Shown here: one piece after another, positions 31,786 to 43,644 of the stretch
How positions within the stretch are numbered: position 1 is the stretch's first letter
Layout: each line of letters begins with the position of its first letter
Origin: Eonycteris spelaea
Lineage: Eukaryota > Chordata > Mammalia > Chiroptera > Pteropodidae
Direction: 5' to 3'
DNA length: 64,000 nt
Assembly: GCA_003508835.1 (NCBI GenBank)
Contig: PUFA01000077.1
Location: 1,626,001-1,690,000 of the forward strand
The notes under the pieces: generated by a model
Seen by the model: only the letters and a program-made list of their open reading frames with translations
Databases searched by the model: none
What the model was told of the DNA's origin: nothing
Made by a program: the position numbers and the translations under genes

Positions 31786-33502
31786 AAAACACACATTTTA
31801 AATTTATTTTTAATTTCTTGTGTTCCTTCTCCTTACCCGAATGCTCTTTATTTCTCTGTCTCTGTCTCTCTCTCTTTCCGCTCCAGTCAGAGAGGGCAAC
31901 CTCATCCTTCCTTATCCTGTGCAGGCCTTGGCCACCACACACATACGTGTACACGGGCAAACCCCACGTGCGTTGTCGCGTGAGAGGCAGACTTGTGAGA
32001 CATGGTGGTAGCTGACATTGAGAGTTTGATGATTGACATGTATCTATGGTTCCTACTCAGTGGTATTCAGGCGTTTGGAAAGGCATGCAGTATATTATCA
32101 TCAGGAAACAAGTGCAGAAACAAATGGAACACATGGCCTAGCTCTGAAGAGCCACTGCTTGTGCTGTTTCCTAAATAGAAAATGATTTAAACACAGAAAC
32201 CTGGAGTGCTTCAAGGTAGAGGTGTCCTTAAGCATAAGTCCACCCTTCAAAGTCCAATTTAGCATAGAAAATATGTGCAGAGTTTGTGCCTCAGAAGGAG
32301 CTGATGACCAGAATGATCCCTGAGACAGTTTCTGAAAGCCTATTTGCATATTTGAATGGCCAGAAGCAGAAGACTAACGATGTGAAATAGGTCTCATAAT
32401 ACCCCATCCCACTTTCACCATCCAGATCCAGAAGCATGACCATCAAGAGGGCAGTGGGTTACAAAATGAGAAGTTGAACAGTTCGCCTGTTATTCTGGCA
32501 ACAGTTTTTAGGAGATGAGAGCCCAGAGCACACTTTAAATGTAATCTATAAATCATTGCCGATGAACCATAAAATGCGAAAAAATATTAATTTTTATAAC
32601 TCTTCTTATTTATGATATTTCCCTGTCCTCTATTAAAAATATTTCTTCATGAGACATGTAGAATGTTCACAGCTGCTAGATTATTTACAGGGAGCTTGAT
32701 GAACAGTTATAATGATTTAGCCACTGGAAAATTAAAGCAGTTTAAAAAAGGCAAATTGTTTCTGAGATGCTTTTGTATTGAATTAAAACCAGAACAGAGG
32801 GCTAAAATTTATTTACCACAACCTAATTGCCAAGTGAAACTGATCTAAAATGGGACTCTGAAATTTTATTTTAGTCAGGGTACATAGCAAAACACCTCAG
32901 ACGGTGTTTGAAAATGAGACCATTTATTGGGAGGATTTATTTGGAATGAGGAAAAAGGTGGAAATATGATGAAACGAGACCCGAGACTTGTGAATATTGA
33001 TGCTGCTCTGTTCTTTCATTCAATCAGTGAGTATATAAGAGGCTTCTGGGATCTCAGGGATAGCAAGTGAAAAAATAGGGTCTCTTCTCCTCAGTGGTCA
33101 CAGCCCAAAGAAAAACACATGCAAACGATGCTGACACTTGGCCACTGCTGTTCAGGAGCTGACTATAAAGCAGAGTGGACGCCACTCTCTGCCTGTGTGA
33201 GAAAACTTGCTGAAGTTGGGAACTAAGCAGAGGTTGCAAGTGATGGATGCTTATTGTGTTCAACTTACACAGCATGAATGAAAAAAATTGCAGGGAAACC
33301 CATTAAGATTACGTAGTAAACTGATGTTTTGATGTACGCGAACATGAGGGAGAAAATGAGCAGACATAACTGGATTCAAAAACAAGGCAAATATATTGAA
33401 GGAGTAGAAATGGAACAGATACATGAATAGGCTGTAGGGCTAGAATGAAGATAAACTACGTCCTCGATTGGCAGTGGTGGCCAGGAACCTGCTTCCTACT
33501 GG
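31786..33502. other. Unassigned; possible conserved element at 32560-32850
   Basis: A CT-repeat patch lies at about 31850-31878. The segment 32560-32850 is free of recognised repeats and rich in homeodomain-like TAAT cores, a texture common in developmental noncoding elements. This is an impression, not a measurement. The 78-codon frame over it has no motif. Confidence 0.4.
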
Positions 33503-33635
33503 CTTGGTAACTTCTGTGTGCCTTCGACTTGTAATGGGTCGAATAGTGTTCTTTCAGAATTCACGGCCTTGGTAACTTCTGTGTGCCTTCGACTTGTAAT
33601 GGGTCGAATAGTGTTCTTTCAGAATTCACGGCCTT
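33503..33635 (+). repeat. Perfect 65-bp tandem duplication
   Basis: The unit beginning cttggtaacttctgtgtgcc and ending tcagaattcacggc occurs at 33503-33567 and again at 33568-33632 without a mismatch, and the match continues three bases further. It spans the left edge of the adjacent LTR. The host sequence is old and diverged, so the duplication itself must be young, variable in copy number, or an assembly artefact. Confidence 0.95.
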
Positions 33636-34032
33636 CCAGAGCCTCAGAATGGGACCTTGTTTGGAAATAGGGTCCTTGCAGATGTAATTAGTTAAGGATC
33701 TTGAGAAGAAATCACCCTGGATTTGAGATGGACCCTAAACCCAATGACCGAGCTGTCCTTATGAGAAGAGGACATGTCGGGGGGAAGGGCATGTGAAGAT
33801 GGGGGCGGGGACTGGAGCTGTGCAGCTGGCTGCAAACTAGGACAGGCAGGGAGCTGCCAGAAGCCAGAAGAGGCAAGGGATTTTCTTTCCTAAAGCCTCT
33901 GGAGGGAGCATGACTTGCTGACACCTTGATGTGGGGCCTTTAGCCTCCAGAACTGTGAGAGAATAGATTCCTGTTGTTTGAAGCCACCAAGCTTGTGGTT
34001 ATTTACTGCAGCAGCCCTAGGAAACTAATATA
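33531..34032 (+). mobile_element. Old solo LTR, MaLR/MLT-like
   Basis: The text taatgggtcgaatagtgttc, cctcagaatgggaccttgtt, tggaaatagggtccttgcag, atgtaattagttaaggatct, gccagaagccagaagaggca, gcctccagaactgtgagaga, gaagccaccaagcttgtggt and gcagccctaggaaactaata is the standard layout of this abundant mammalian LTR type. It carries no coding region. The 65-bp duplication repeats its first part. The subfamily name is uncertain. Confidence 0.75.
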
Positions 34033-34480
34033 CGCCGCAAACCTTCTTGAAAAGAGCTGATTCTGGGCTGGGGGCAGGGCGTGGGGGCAAGTTGAGGCAG
34101 GTGAGTAAGCATATGTTCACATGCAGATGTGAGACAAGTGAAGCTCAAACCCACCTCAAACCCAAAGACTTCCTTTCAAAATAAGCCCTGCGAACGAACA
34201 TGAATTCATAAACATATGAAGAAAACTAGCTTTAAGAAAAAGAGCCAACAAAATTAACTCTTGGGACATAATGTACTACAGGTACAATTAAGTCTATATA
34301 GCAGTGCCTGACAGACTTCACTTATATATGTCACTAATGAGGTTTGCCACATTTGTTAGTTTATGCCTTAAATTCTATGTTTGTTTATATTGCTACAGAA
34401 TTTTAAATAATCATGTTAAGGATGTGTAAAAGAGATAAATTAAAGTTTTACAGCTATACAAAGAAAAAGAAATTATAAAA
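34033..34480. other. No gene or repeat recognised
   Basis: Unassigned, with a G-rich start (gctgggggcagggcgtgggg). A donor-like CAG|GTGAGTA occurs at about 34098, with no paired acceptor seen. Confidence 0.4.
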
Positions 34481-34660
34481 TAAAAATGGTCATGGGGATT
34501 GGGAGCACGGCATAGGGAACGCAGCTGCCATTAATATGATGGCTAGGTGGAGGGCCAGGGGAGGGAGGGAGCAATTGGGGGGATCGTTTTACAAACTATA
34601 TACATGTCTGACCAATGTACTGCATACTTGAAACTAATTTAAATATATTTTTTAAAAATG
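34481..34660 (+). mobile_element. Short L1 3' UTR end with probable TSD
   Basis: The insert has the G-rich L1 3' UTR patch (GGG, GGGG, GGG, GGG at 34552-34569), then actatatacatgtctgacca, atgtactgcatacttgaaac, taattt and an A/T-rich tail. TAAAAATG at 34481-34488 recurs at 34653-34660 as a possible 8-bp target-site duplication, though the motif is low-complexity. Confidence 0.6.
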
Positions 34661-35554
34661 CTGAAATGAGAAAATAATAGATGGATATGAAAATTATTTT
34701 ACAGAACTTTGTTAGAGTTGGTAAGGGAACAACAATAGAAATATCTTCCTGAAAGTCTTCTGCCCATGAGAAAGGGGCTAGGAAGCATTTTTCCCAATGA
34801 GCTTGGCAGGCCCAGGACGTTTTGGTCTTCGGGAGCTCCTGGACGGGAAGTCCAAGCGCTCGAGGGGCGTGCCTGCACTGACGAAAGACAGAGCAGGAGA
34901 GGGCCACACATTTCCTCTTTCATTTCAAGCTGTTTGAGCTTGCTGCCCTATTGTAAGTGGTTTGACTCAGACCCAAACAGCGTTAGCTCTTGTGTTATGG
35001 ATGGCAGTTGTCATTTCTTGAAATTAGCACTGGCCTTAGGGTCAGGAGTGGGACTGATGAGGTGGTGTGGGCAGCGATGGGGTAAGCGGGCACACATCAC
35101 CATGACCCGCAGTCTGGCCCTGGGCCAGGCCACATATTCAAACCCTGTGTAAAGATTTCTATCCAGTCGTCCCTTGCTGTTTGGGTCAGACTTACGGAAA
35201 TACTAATCAGCTTTGTAATAAGGATCAAATGAGCTAATCCAAGCACCACTCCTTTCTCAACTCTGAAGAACTACAGAAATATATAAATTAGAAACTTAAA
35301 ATGAAGAGCAACTATTTTACCTCCTCCAATGTGCTTATTAGCTTTGTGCCTGGATCTAGGCATTTGTTGACTTGAAAAATGAAACCTATTGTACAAATTC
35401 TTTGACTTCTTAGAGAATATTCAGCACTCTAATGCGAAGGCAGAAAATGGAAAAAAGGAATAAAAATCACTATGTTTTAGGTGAAATAGCCTAGTGATTA
35501 CTCTGAAAAGCTGACATTGCTCGGGTGTTCTGTACCAGGAATTGTTCTTAGTGG
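34661..35554. other. No gene or repeat recognised
   Basis: The part 34760-35150 is less AT-rich, and its frames on both strands (128 and 103 codons) overlap each other. Neither shows a known domain. Confidence 0.4.
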
Positions 35555-35735
35555 TTTAAAGGGCAGAACGGGCTTTGGAGTCCCATGGCCCGGGTTCCAA
35601 CGCCAACCCCACACAGCAGCTGCGTGAACCTCGATGGGTTGTTCATCCTCTCTAGGTTCGTTTATTTCCTAAAAAATGGATGACGATGGGCTCGCTGCAA
35701 GGATTATCTGTAATACATAGTTTTTACTCTCTACT
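35555..35735 (+). mobile_element. MIR SINE
   Basis: ggctttggagtcccatggcc, cgggttccaac, cagctgcgtgaacctcgatg, ggttgttcatcctctctagg and aaaaaatggatgacgatggg follow MIR head and core. The tail is eroded. Confidence 0.8.
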
Positions 35736-36114
35736 TCTGAATTATATGAGCTAATAAAGTTCCTTTATCATTTATGTGATCTGAGTGGAGTTTTCCTCTT
35801 AATTGCAACTGAAGGCATCTTGACACAAGTATTTTTTTTTTGCCACATGACAAATAACTGACTCATTCTAAAATGATGGTAATTATTGGCAAAATACTAT
35901 TTTATATTAATATTATTGGAAAAATACTCAGGTGATTAATTTTTCCTTTTTCATGTATACACTTAAGTTTAAAAATAAGGCTAAGATCCTATTTCTGAGA
36001 TAATAAAATTAAGCTTTAGCCACATCTATCCAGAGATGAAGAAGAAAGAAAATCAAACTATAATGATCAGATTCCTCTTAAAAATTTCCATTGTACAGAA
36101 ACAATAATATATCA

Positions 36115-36300
36115 GCTATTATTAGTCACCTATGTAGTTCAGTTCTCTGCTAGGTGTTTTGCTTACATATTCCTTAGTTCTTTGTTAGAATTATTTACTA
36201 TGAAGAAACAGAAGCTTAGAGAGTGGTTTTAGGGCCTCACATCTTAAAACAATACCGAGCACAAGCTGATCTCTCAATAAATACTTGCTGCATGTTAATT
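36115..36300 (-). mobile_element. MIR SINE, antisense
   Basis: attagtcacctatgtagttc, agttctctgctaggtgtttt, gcttacatattccttagttc, tatgaagaaacagaagctta and gagagtgg match reverse-complement MIR. An L2- or MIR-type end (ctctcaataaatacttgctg) adjoins it. Confidence 0.65.
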
Positions 36301-37214
36301 AACTGCCTAAGTATAGAAAAAACCAGGTTGTAGACTGTCCTCTTTCCTTCACAGTCTTTGCCCGTCATTACATCGCATTGCTTTCATGCATGAAAACTTC
36401 ATCCTACTACTAGTGAAAGTTTGTCCACTGGTCAAAGTTATAGGATTGCTATCTAAGGCTATGAAAGTTTAGCATCAACGCAAGCAATTGTTACTTTAAT
36501 CACATTTCCCTTTTTTTTTCCCCCCAGAAGCTAGACTTCTTAGATCATCACTAAGAGCAAGATAAAATATATAAACTCCAGGTTGCTAAGCTCAAGTAGT
36601 TTGTAGCTCTCAAAAGAATTCTGTTACCAATTGCATGTCTTAAGTTGACATTCCCACCTTGCCCCAAGGACTTTAAAAAGAGCTGAAAACTTGTATTCCA
36701 GATTGAAAGTGGTTATTCCAAATGAAGTTTTGAAATTTTTGCCCAACACTGAAATAACTATAAAAATACTTTTAATTTTTTTAATAAAAAATTATCTAGA
36801 ACAAAAATATACAATTTATAATGAGGTTTCAGTAAATTTGATGTTGATAGATGCTATTTTTAGTATCCATTTATTGTGAAATTGCAATGTTTTGCAATAT
36901 TTTATCATATTCACTTTGATCAACTTGAATCTCATACAGGCGAGAGTGTTCTGTGTCAATGAAGAATGACCTTATTTTCATCAAGAAAAAAATAGAGAAA
37001 TGGCGAGTATTTAATCTCATTGAATTTTATAGCTTTTGATACTTTCCACTGCAGCTTTTTTGCTTCTAAGTGTAAAAACTAAAGGACCAGATTGCCCAGG
37101 GTCAGTGTAACACCCCGGCCTCTGAGAGCACAGTGATTAATACGGCCTTTGTGATTTCCCATTAGGGCCTACGTGGGTCTCAGGGAACAAATTGGAATTG
37201 TCAGCATGCATGTA
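36301..37214. other. Unassigned; holds a strong acceptor-like tract
   Basis: At 36498-36527 the sequence tttaatcacatttccc, nine T, six C and AG is a near-ideal 3' splice acceptor. No good donor follows within about 100 bp. An AATAAA occurs near 36783, so a terminal noncoding exon is conceivable but unsupported. Confidence 0.35.
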
Positions 37215-37595
37215 ATAAGAACTACTATCTACTGAGTACCTCCTAAGTGGTAGGTGGTGTGAGCGAGGTAGGATAATGAATTGGATTATGCATATTTGTC
37301 AGAGCTTGAAGACTAGCTTATTAAATGCGCTGCCCTACGTTATTTAATTACTCAGTTTCTTCTGTTTTACAGTGGAGAATAAGCATAGCTACCTTGTAGG
37401 TGGTCGTGAGGATTAAAAATACTGTATTGCATACAAGGCTTTATACATGGTAAGAGTTCAGTACATGTCATCATTGCTGTCATTAAATTTGAAAGGCCAT
37501 CATTATTAAAATCACTTGCCTAAGGTTGTTTAGCTAGGAGTGTCAGAGCTAGGATTCAAACTCTGATGTGAAGTCCACTGAGATGTCCTTTGTAT
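37215..37595. mobile_element. Cluster of three MIR fragments in mixed orientation
   Basis: 37215-37285 (tactatctactgagtacctcc) and 37490-37595 (cacttgcctaaggttgttta, gctaggagtgtcagagctag, gattcaaactc) read as antisense MIR. 37345-37485 (agctaccttgtaggtggtcg, tgaggattaaaaatactgta, ttatacatggtaagagttca) reads as sense MIR. Each is partial and diverged. Confidence 0.65.
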
Positions 37596-39039
37596 TCTGC
37601 CGATTTTCCTATGTATGATAAAGAGAAAACTGGCACGATGGGACTTGGACACGGGGGACCCCATTCCTGGGCACAGACACTGACGGCTTCATGAAAGGGT
37701 TAATATTTGCTCTGTGTCTTGAAGGATGAGTAGGGTTTGGTTAAGTGAAAATCATCAGCACTTTGTCTAACAGATTCCTCAGAATCTCAGGAGCACACAG
37801 TGATGACAAACAGGTCCCGTATTCATTTGCAATGGTTCACTGGCAGAGTGCTGCGATCAATTAGTGGGCCAGAGGGGGAAATTTTGGTATCTCCATATTT
37901 GCTTACTATTCTATACAAGTCTTTCCTCCACCCCCCACCCCCCTTAATTTTTGGTCCTTAGAAAAATGCCTCCATTAAAGCCAAACTTTTGGATGTTGCA
38001 TACCAAAAGACCCACTTCAGCCAATATGGCTTTACATAGGCACATTTGATGGAACAACTATATAGCTTGTTTAAGTCAGAGACATGGTGGACAATACTGA
38101 AAACTGAACCTGATTTACGGCATCTGAGTTGTAGCCAAACTCAGTAGCATCTCATTGTAAAATACCCCTGTTTATGAACCTTCCATCCCGGGTTTACACA
38201 GCTCTAGCCAGTTCGAGGTGCCACCAATGGTCATGGCAGCCCTTTAAAGTGCCTTCTCAGTTGGCGCACATTCTCGACTTTGTTTTTTAAGAGATCATCA
38301 TAAAATTCCCTTCACAGCTAAAGGACATGTTTTGTAATGTCACAAAGGTACTGTAGAATAATCTTAACTAGACAATGGGCTGGGAGATACATTTTGAATG
38401 GGTCTTTTTCAGTCCTCTTCAAAATAGTTGTGTCATAATGTCTGGTCTTTGAAGAAAATCCTGGGAAATTATATATACTCAGCTGAGCACATATGATGCT
38501 TGGTAGAAAGTAATCCCTCCCAGGATGCTTGAGTTCCCTGACATGAGTCATCAAAAGCAAAAGAGCTTTTGACAGCATCCACAAGCATGTCTGCATCTCA
38601 GTGGACAGAAATTCGTTCTTATGCAAGGATCATGGGTACCAGAACAGGCAAGCTGAAATCAAATCCAGTTCACAAGGTACCCACACTTCATAGTGAATAG
38701 TTATTGAAAGGTTTGATTGGAATGCTATCTTTAAATAGAGGTGAAAAATTATGTGAATAAAGGAGCCTTTTCTTTTTCTTACATTTAATACAGTGAAGGT
38801 TATGAATCTCTGCACTAATTGAAATAAGAATGTACCAAGTGTTTACTGTTTTTAGTTTTCTTTCTGTTGTAATTTTTCTGGGTAAATTATAGAATGCCAT
38901 CTTTCATTGAACATTTGACTTTAGCTACTTGGTTATAAATGACTGTTTTTGAAAAACATTCGAAGGTTGATCTATTTTTTCTGAGGCCCTCTCTCAACCT
39001 TCTGATATTGGAGTCGCCTCTCTCCCATTTTCAAAATAA
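37596..39039. other. No gene or repeat recognised
   Basis: Unassigned. A C-rich run at about 37930-37946 (ccaccccccacccccc) falls short of four separate runs. Frames on the - strand at 38318-38900 have no motif. Confidence 0.4.
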
Positions 39040-39690
39040 GTTTTGAAAGACAGCTTTCATACCGTACAATTCACCCATTTAAAGTATACCGTTCAGTGTT
39101 TTTAGCATATTCACAGAGTTGTACAAACATTACTGCAATTAATTTCAGAACATTTTATGTCTAAAAATAAACCCCATACTCATTAGCTGTCACTCCCTAC
39201 TCCTGACCCCACCCTCCCAGCCCCAGGCAACCACTAATCTATATTCTGTCTCTACAGATCTGCCTATTCTGGATATTGCATATAAATAAAATCATACAAT
39301 GTGTGTGTGTGTGCATGCGTTGTGTGACAGTGCACTTTAGAATAATGTTTAAGGTGCTTCCACATTGTAGCATATATCAGTAATTTGACTCTATTGTATA
39401 ATACTCCATTATAGGGCTATACCACACATTGTTTAACCATTCATTAACTGATGAAAATTTAAGTTATTTCATGTCAGCACTATTAGTCATGAATAGTGCT
39501 GCTATTAATATTTATGTACAAGACTGTTTGAATACCTGTTTTCAATTCTTTTGAGTGTATCCTTAGATGTGGAATTCCTGGGTCATATGGTAACTATGTT
39601 TCATCTTTTGAGAAATCCCTAGATTGTTCTCCAAAGCATCTATACTACACATTTTCACAATCATTCTCTTTTGAAACATTTTTAAAAAAT
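39040..39690 (-). mobile_element. Old L1 3' end, antisense, with GT expansion
   Basis: Antisense L1 hallmarks run from the 3' terminus at the left: gtacaattcacccatttaaa, gcatattcacagagttgtac, ccaggcaaccactaatctat, ttctggatattgcatataaa, cacattgtagcatatatcag, tagatgtggaattcctgggt. A short GT-rich stretch (39300-39328) has expanded within it. No intact frame or target-site duplication. Confidence 0.9.
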
Positions 39691-40738
39691 CATTATCATC
39701 TTTTTCTTTAACTGCTAACTTGTTTAATCCTCCTAGACTTCATTTATGGATGGTTTTGCAAAGAACCTGAACAGTTTTACAGCCTAATCTCACCAACTTT
39801 ATGAAATTCTGGACCTTTATCTGGATGTGTCATTAAATTTACTCTCTAGTGATTGATATTTGTATCGAATTTTTGTATTTCTGGAAACAATTCCATGAAG
39901 TGAAAGTAACTTCATTTAATGGGGAGCCTAGTTAGGTTCAGGAAAGTTAAATAATTAGCTAGTAGAACCAGCAGTTGAACTGTTGGGAAGAATGGGGTTA
40001 GCATCACAGGAAAAGTAACAGGTTAAAGGACAGTCTTACCCAGAGGTGGTACCAAATTTCTCTGAGCCTCCACTGAGGCTGCTCACTTATTCCTCCCAGA
40101 AACTCTGTGGGGATACTATAGAAGTATAAAATATTTGTGCTGCAAACAACAGAAAATCTCACTAAATTTAGCTTAAGACATTGTGGCTTATATATTTTTT
40201 ACAGCATATGACCTTAGAGGTGATATGTCCTATTTGACAAATGTACCCATGGAGGTAGATAACTATCTTACTTATAATACTATTAAACTAAGAGAGAAAT
40301 AGATGGTTAAAACAACATTTACTTTCCAGAATAGAAATTAAGATTATTTTTGTTAATGTGTCATGAAACAGGTTCTGGAGGTATTTGTTTTTTGATGAAT
40401 TATATTTTCAGCTTTATAAAAATTAGAATCTCTCTTTCTCTACCTTGTTTTTGTAAAGTAGATTATTTTGGGAGATGAAAACTGAGGTTTTAGCATCAGA
40501 AAACTGCCCTTTAGTTACCAACATTCTGGATTCTTATTTGAAGGCAGGTGGACAAAGCTGTTCTAGTGTTTCTTCAGCCAAACGACAGTATTTTCCTTCT
40601 GAACAGCCATGTGCTTCCCTGGCAGATGATTAAAATCTCATGGTAAAGTCACTTTCAATTCCTTTCTTGGAACACAGTCATGATGTGAAGATCGGACAGA
40701 GAAAACGAAGGGCAGCATATCCCTTATTTCATTTGTCC
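39691..40738. other. No gene recognised; weak repeat traces
   Basis: Text near 40138-40200 (ctgcaaacaacagaaaatct, cactaaatttagcttaagac) recalls a common mammalian repeat but is too short to bound. Confidence 0.35.
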
Positions 40739-40890
40739 TTCACAGCAGTTTTACTGGATACCTATTGGTCTCCATTTTATCTTTATGCAAACTGAGGCAT
40801 AGAAAGGTTAAGTAACTTGTCCAAGACCACACAGTAGAAAAGCAGAACTGGGACTTGGGCTTTTGATTCTAAAACCATGTTCTTCATCAC
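40739..40890 (-). mobile_element. MIR SINE, antisense
   Basis: ctccattttatctttatgca, aactgaggcatagaaaggtt, aagtaacttgtccaagacca and cacagtagaaaagcagaact are a clear reverse-complement MIR core, among the best preserved in the window. Confidence 0.88.
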
Positions 40891-42074
40891 ATGGGATCGT
40901 GACGTGAGAAATGTCCAAGCCTGTAGACAATTTCTATAAGAGTTACTTGAGCCAAAACTGATGACAGATCCTAGGGAGCAAGATCTCAAAAGTTCTAGAA
41001 AATAAGTTTTGCAGCTTCTTTTTACGCATTTGAAATTAAGGAGTGAATGCAAGGAAGATTACATGGAGGTGGGAAAAAGCAAGGCAGGGATTGATCATGG
41101 GATAATTGACAAGATTACGTGCTTTCTTCAGGGTGGCTTATTTCAAAGGTGTGTTAACCTAGATGCACATGGACAGAGCTTGCTTAAGGCAAAGACAAAC
41201 CTTTATTAAAAAGTTATATGCCTGGGATGTGACTACCCACCATGAAGTGCCCACTTAGGAATTTATGATCAGATCACCCTGGGAAGTTACTTCCCATAGA
41301 TCCCCTTTTTTTCCATCCATGCTATCTTCCCAACACATCTTAATACTATTTGAGTTCCATGTCTAACACTCTAATATGAGAAAAAGTTAGTACTAGAATT
41401 GTGATTATTAAATAAGTATTTTAGTATAAAATTTGGGGGTGGGGCTTGGATCAACTTCATCTAAACCCAACGATATGAATAAGAACCCTCTTGTACTTAG
41501 AGAACTAAAGTTGTACCCAGAAGTACATTTTCTACTTCAAACTCTTAAGTGCTATTGTTGTTGAGAAGGCACTGTGGATAACTTTAGCAGTACATACTCC
41601 CAAAGGAAATGCTATTTTATTTGGGAATGAAGCTGTAGCCTCATATAAAGACCTACCAAGAGGAGTCCTTACATCAGAGATATTCAGGTGACTTCCCTCT
41701 GTACCTGCCTCCAAAGTCTTATTCAGAGAAGCCTAACTCTGTGTACGGGCTGTAAAAACTCTTGGTAAGATGGATGTATCAAATGGCCAAGGTTCTACAA
41801 TCCAGAGTGGACCATCTCTGGCACCTAAGGCTTCAATGAGTTTACAGATGTTTCTGGCCTTTCTACTTCGTGGGGATTATTTGGTTATTTGTTGGGAAGG
41901 AGCCATTTATCCCAGGTCCCCTTCAGCTTTACACAATGGTTTGTGTGGTCCCATATTGCTTTTGGCCCCTGTGCCTAGTACAATGATGCCCATGAGGCCA
42001 AGTATTTGTTCGTGCCTTTGTTCCTTTTTCCCTCCACTTTTCTACTTTGATGTCATGATCTTCTCTCCTTGCGG
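40891..42074. other. No gene or repeat recognised
   Basis: Unassigned. The 103-codon frame at 41770-42081 (+ strand) has no recognisable family; its hydrophobic C-terminal part alone is not evidence of a gene. Confidence 0.4.
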
Positions 42075-42106
42075 TTCATAGAGGATGGTGTTCATAGAGG
42101 ATGGTG
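42075..42106 (+). repeat. Perfect 16-bp tandem duplication
   Basis: TTCATAGAGGATGGTG occurs twice in a row with no mismatch (42075-42090, 42091-42106). Confidence 0.95.
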
Positions 42107-42149
42107 CTAGTAAATTAGGCCCACAACTGGACCCCACATCTGATATATT

Positions 42150-42290
42150 GTATGTGATATTGGACATTTACTACTTCTCTAAAACTCAGTTTCTTCACCA
42201 ATAAAGATAGACTAATATAGAGTTAGCCAAAGATCAAATGAGATCATGTTCAAAGTATCTTGACCCAACAATTGCTCTACCAATGCTGAT
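42150..42290 (+). mobile_element. MIR SINE fragment
   Basis: gtgatattggacatttacta, cttctctaaaactcagtttc, ttcaccaataaagatagact and aatgagatcatgttcaaagt follow the MIR core with considerable decay. Confidence 0.65.
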
Positions 42291-42341
42291 TTCCCATCCT
42301 ACCCCTTTATGCAACAACTTAGTCATCAAAATCCCATTTAC

Positions 42342-42448
42342 AAAGTTGCTGATAATGTCTAACCACTATATTGTACACCTGAAACTAATATAATACTGAA
42401 TGTCAACTCTAATTGAAAAATGAAAATTAAAAAAAAAGTTGCTGATAA
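42342..42448 (+). mobile_element. 79-bp L1 tail with 14-bp target-site duplication
   Basis: AAAGTTGCTGATAA at 42342-42355 is repeated exactly at 42435-42448. Between them lies only the last L1 3' UTR segment (tgtctaaccactatattgta, cacctgaaactaatataata, tgaatgtcaactctaattga) and a short A tail. This is an extreme 5' truncation of L1. The perfect duplication marks one of the younger insertions in the window. Confidence 0.93.
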
Positions 42449-43314
42449 ACTCACTCATACTTATACTGAATTGCAATAGAATAAAAAGGCTTGAAGGGTT
42501 GCTATTGCCTTACCACCTTTGACTAACATTAGTGAACAATATCTAACGGAATTATAAATATCCTCAAGAAGAGGAGACATTTGGGAAAGCATGGGTTTCT
42601 TTCTGGGATTCCAGACATCATAGTGCGGGGATCAGTCTTTCCTCCTGAAAAAATATTGAGAGAGAAGGGGAAAAAAGAATGTTTTCTGAAAATTCTAGAA
42701 AGACAAGATCAAGTCAAAGTCTCCTTCAAGGACTGGCTGGACAGAGTGTTCCTTGTTTCTTGTCTTTCTTATGTGGTTTCTGTTGCAACTCAGATTAAGG
42801 TTAGGGACTGGCAGTGTTTTGTGTCTTTATCATACCCCGAGGTTCAGTGGATAGTAACAAATCCCCCATGGTCTAAGTGTTCCAGACTCCATGGTCACTC
42901 CTCAAACAATAATTTGTATCTAAACAGTTTCTGATGTGTAGGCAAGCTAGATGTTGTAAAACTCCACAAAGGAGAAGCTGCTAAATTCAGGCTGTTCATC
43001 AAACAGTTTAATTTGCCAGGAAGACAGGAAAGAGTAAACCATATGATAAAGGCCTTCTGCTCGGCTTTTAATAGAGAACATAAAATATTCACCTTGAAAA
43101 ATTATTGACTCGGTCCACAAGTCACATAAAATTATGCTACCTTTCTGAGCACGTCGTGGGAATACTTCATTTCCCTTTTGTTTGGAAGTTGTTCATTTTC
43201 AAAACTTCATAATTCATTTCACAATGTTCATTTGGAGTTAAGGAGGCAAAGTCAACAGACTAGATTTAAAAAGAGTCTATAATAAAGGTCAACAGCACCA
43301 GCTTTGAACTTGTT
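42449..43314. other. No gene or repeat recognised
   Basis: Unassigned. The 117-codon frame at 42581-42934 (+ strand) has no recognisable domain and no splice context. Confidence 0.4.
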
Positions 43315-43560
43315 TTGTGTTGGTTCCCTGGAAACAGAATCTGAGATGCAGTTTTGTGCACAGGAGTTTGACCAGGGCTATGCGGGGGAACAGCACACGT
43401 AAGAAGTGGGGGAGTAAAGCTGGACAGAGGACGAAGTCGGACTCTGCTACAGCTGCCACAGAGGCCTCAGAAGATCTCCTCGGAAGTTCTTTGATATCTC
43501 CCAAATTGAGGCAAGGTGGGTAGACTTGGTACTTTTTATCAAGGGGGCATAACCTTGGGC
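43315..43560. mobile_element. Ancient interspersed repeat, family not named
   Basis: gttggttccctggaaacaga, atctgagatgcagttttgtg, cacaggagtttgaccagggc and aagtgggggagtaaagctgg follow a common old mammalian pattern (ccctagaaacagatg, tttattggg, aagtgggac). Probably related to 18235-18362. Confidence 0.45.
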
Positions 43561-43644
43561 AAGGCACTTCCCTTTGTGAAGGAAAATTCTGGGAGAGAAC
43601 AGTTATGAGCCCAGAGTGTCTAGTACAGGAGTCGTACCGGTCTG

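Noticed and set aside
34596..35152. Overlapping 103- and 128-codon frames on opposite strands
   Set aside because: Each is the shadow of the other in a less AT-rich patch, and part of the minus-strand frame lies in an L1 3' UTR fragment.
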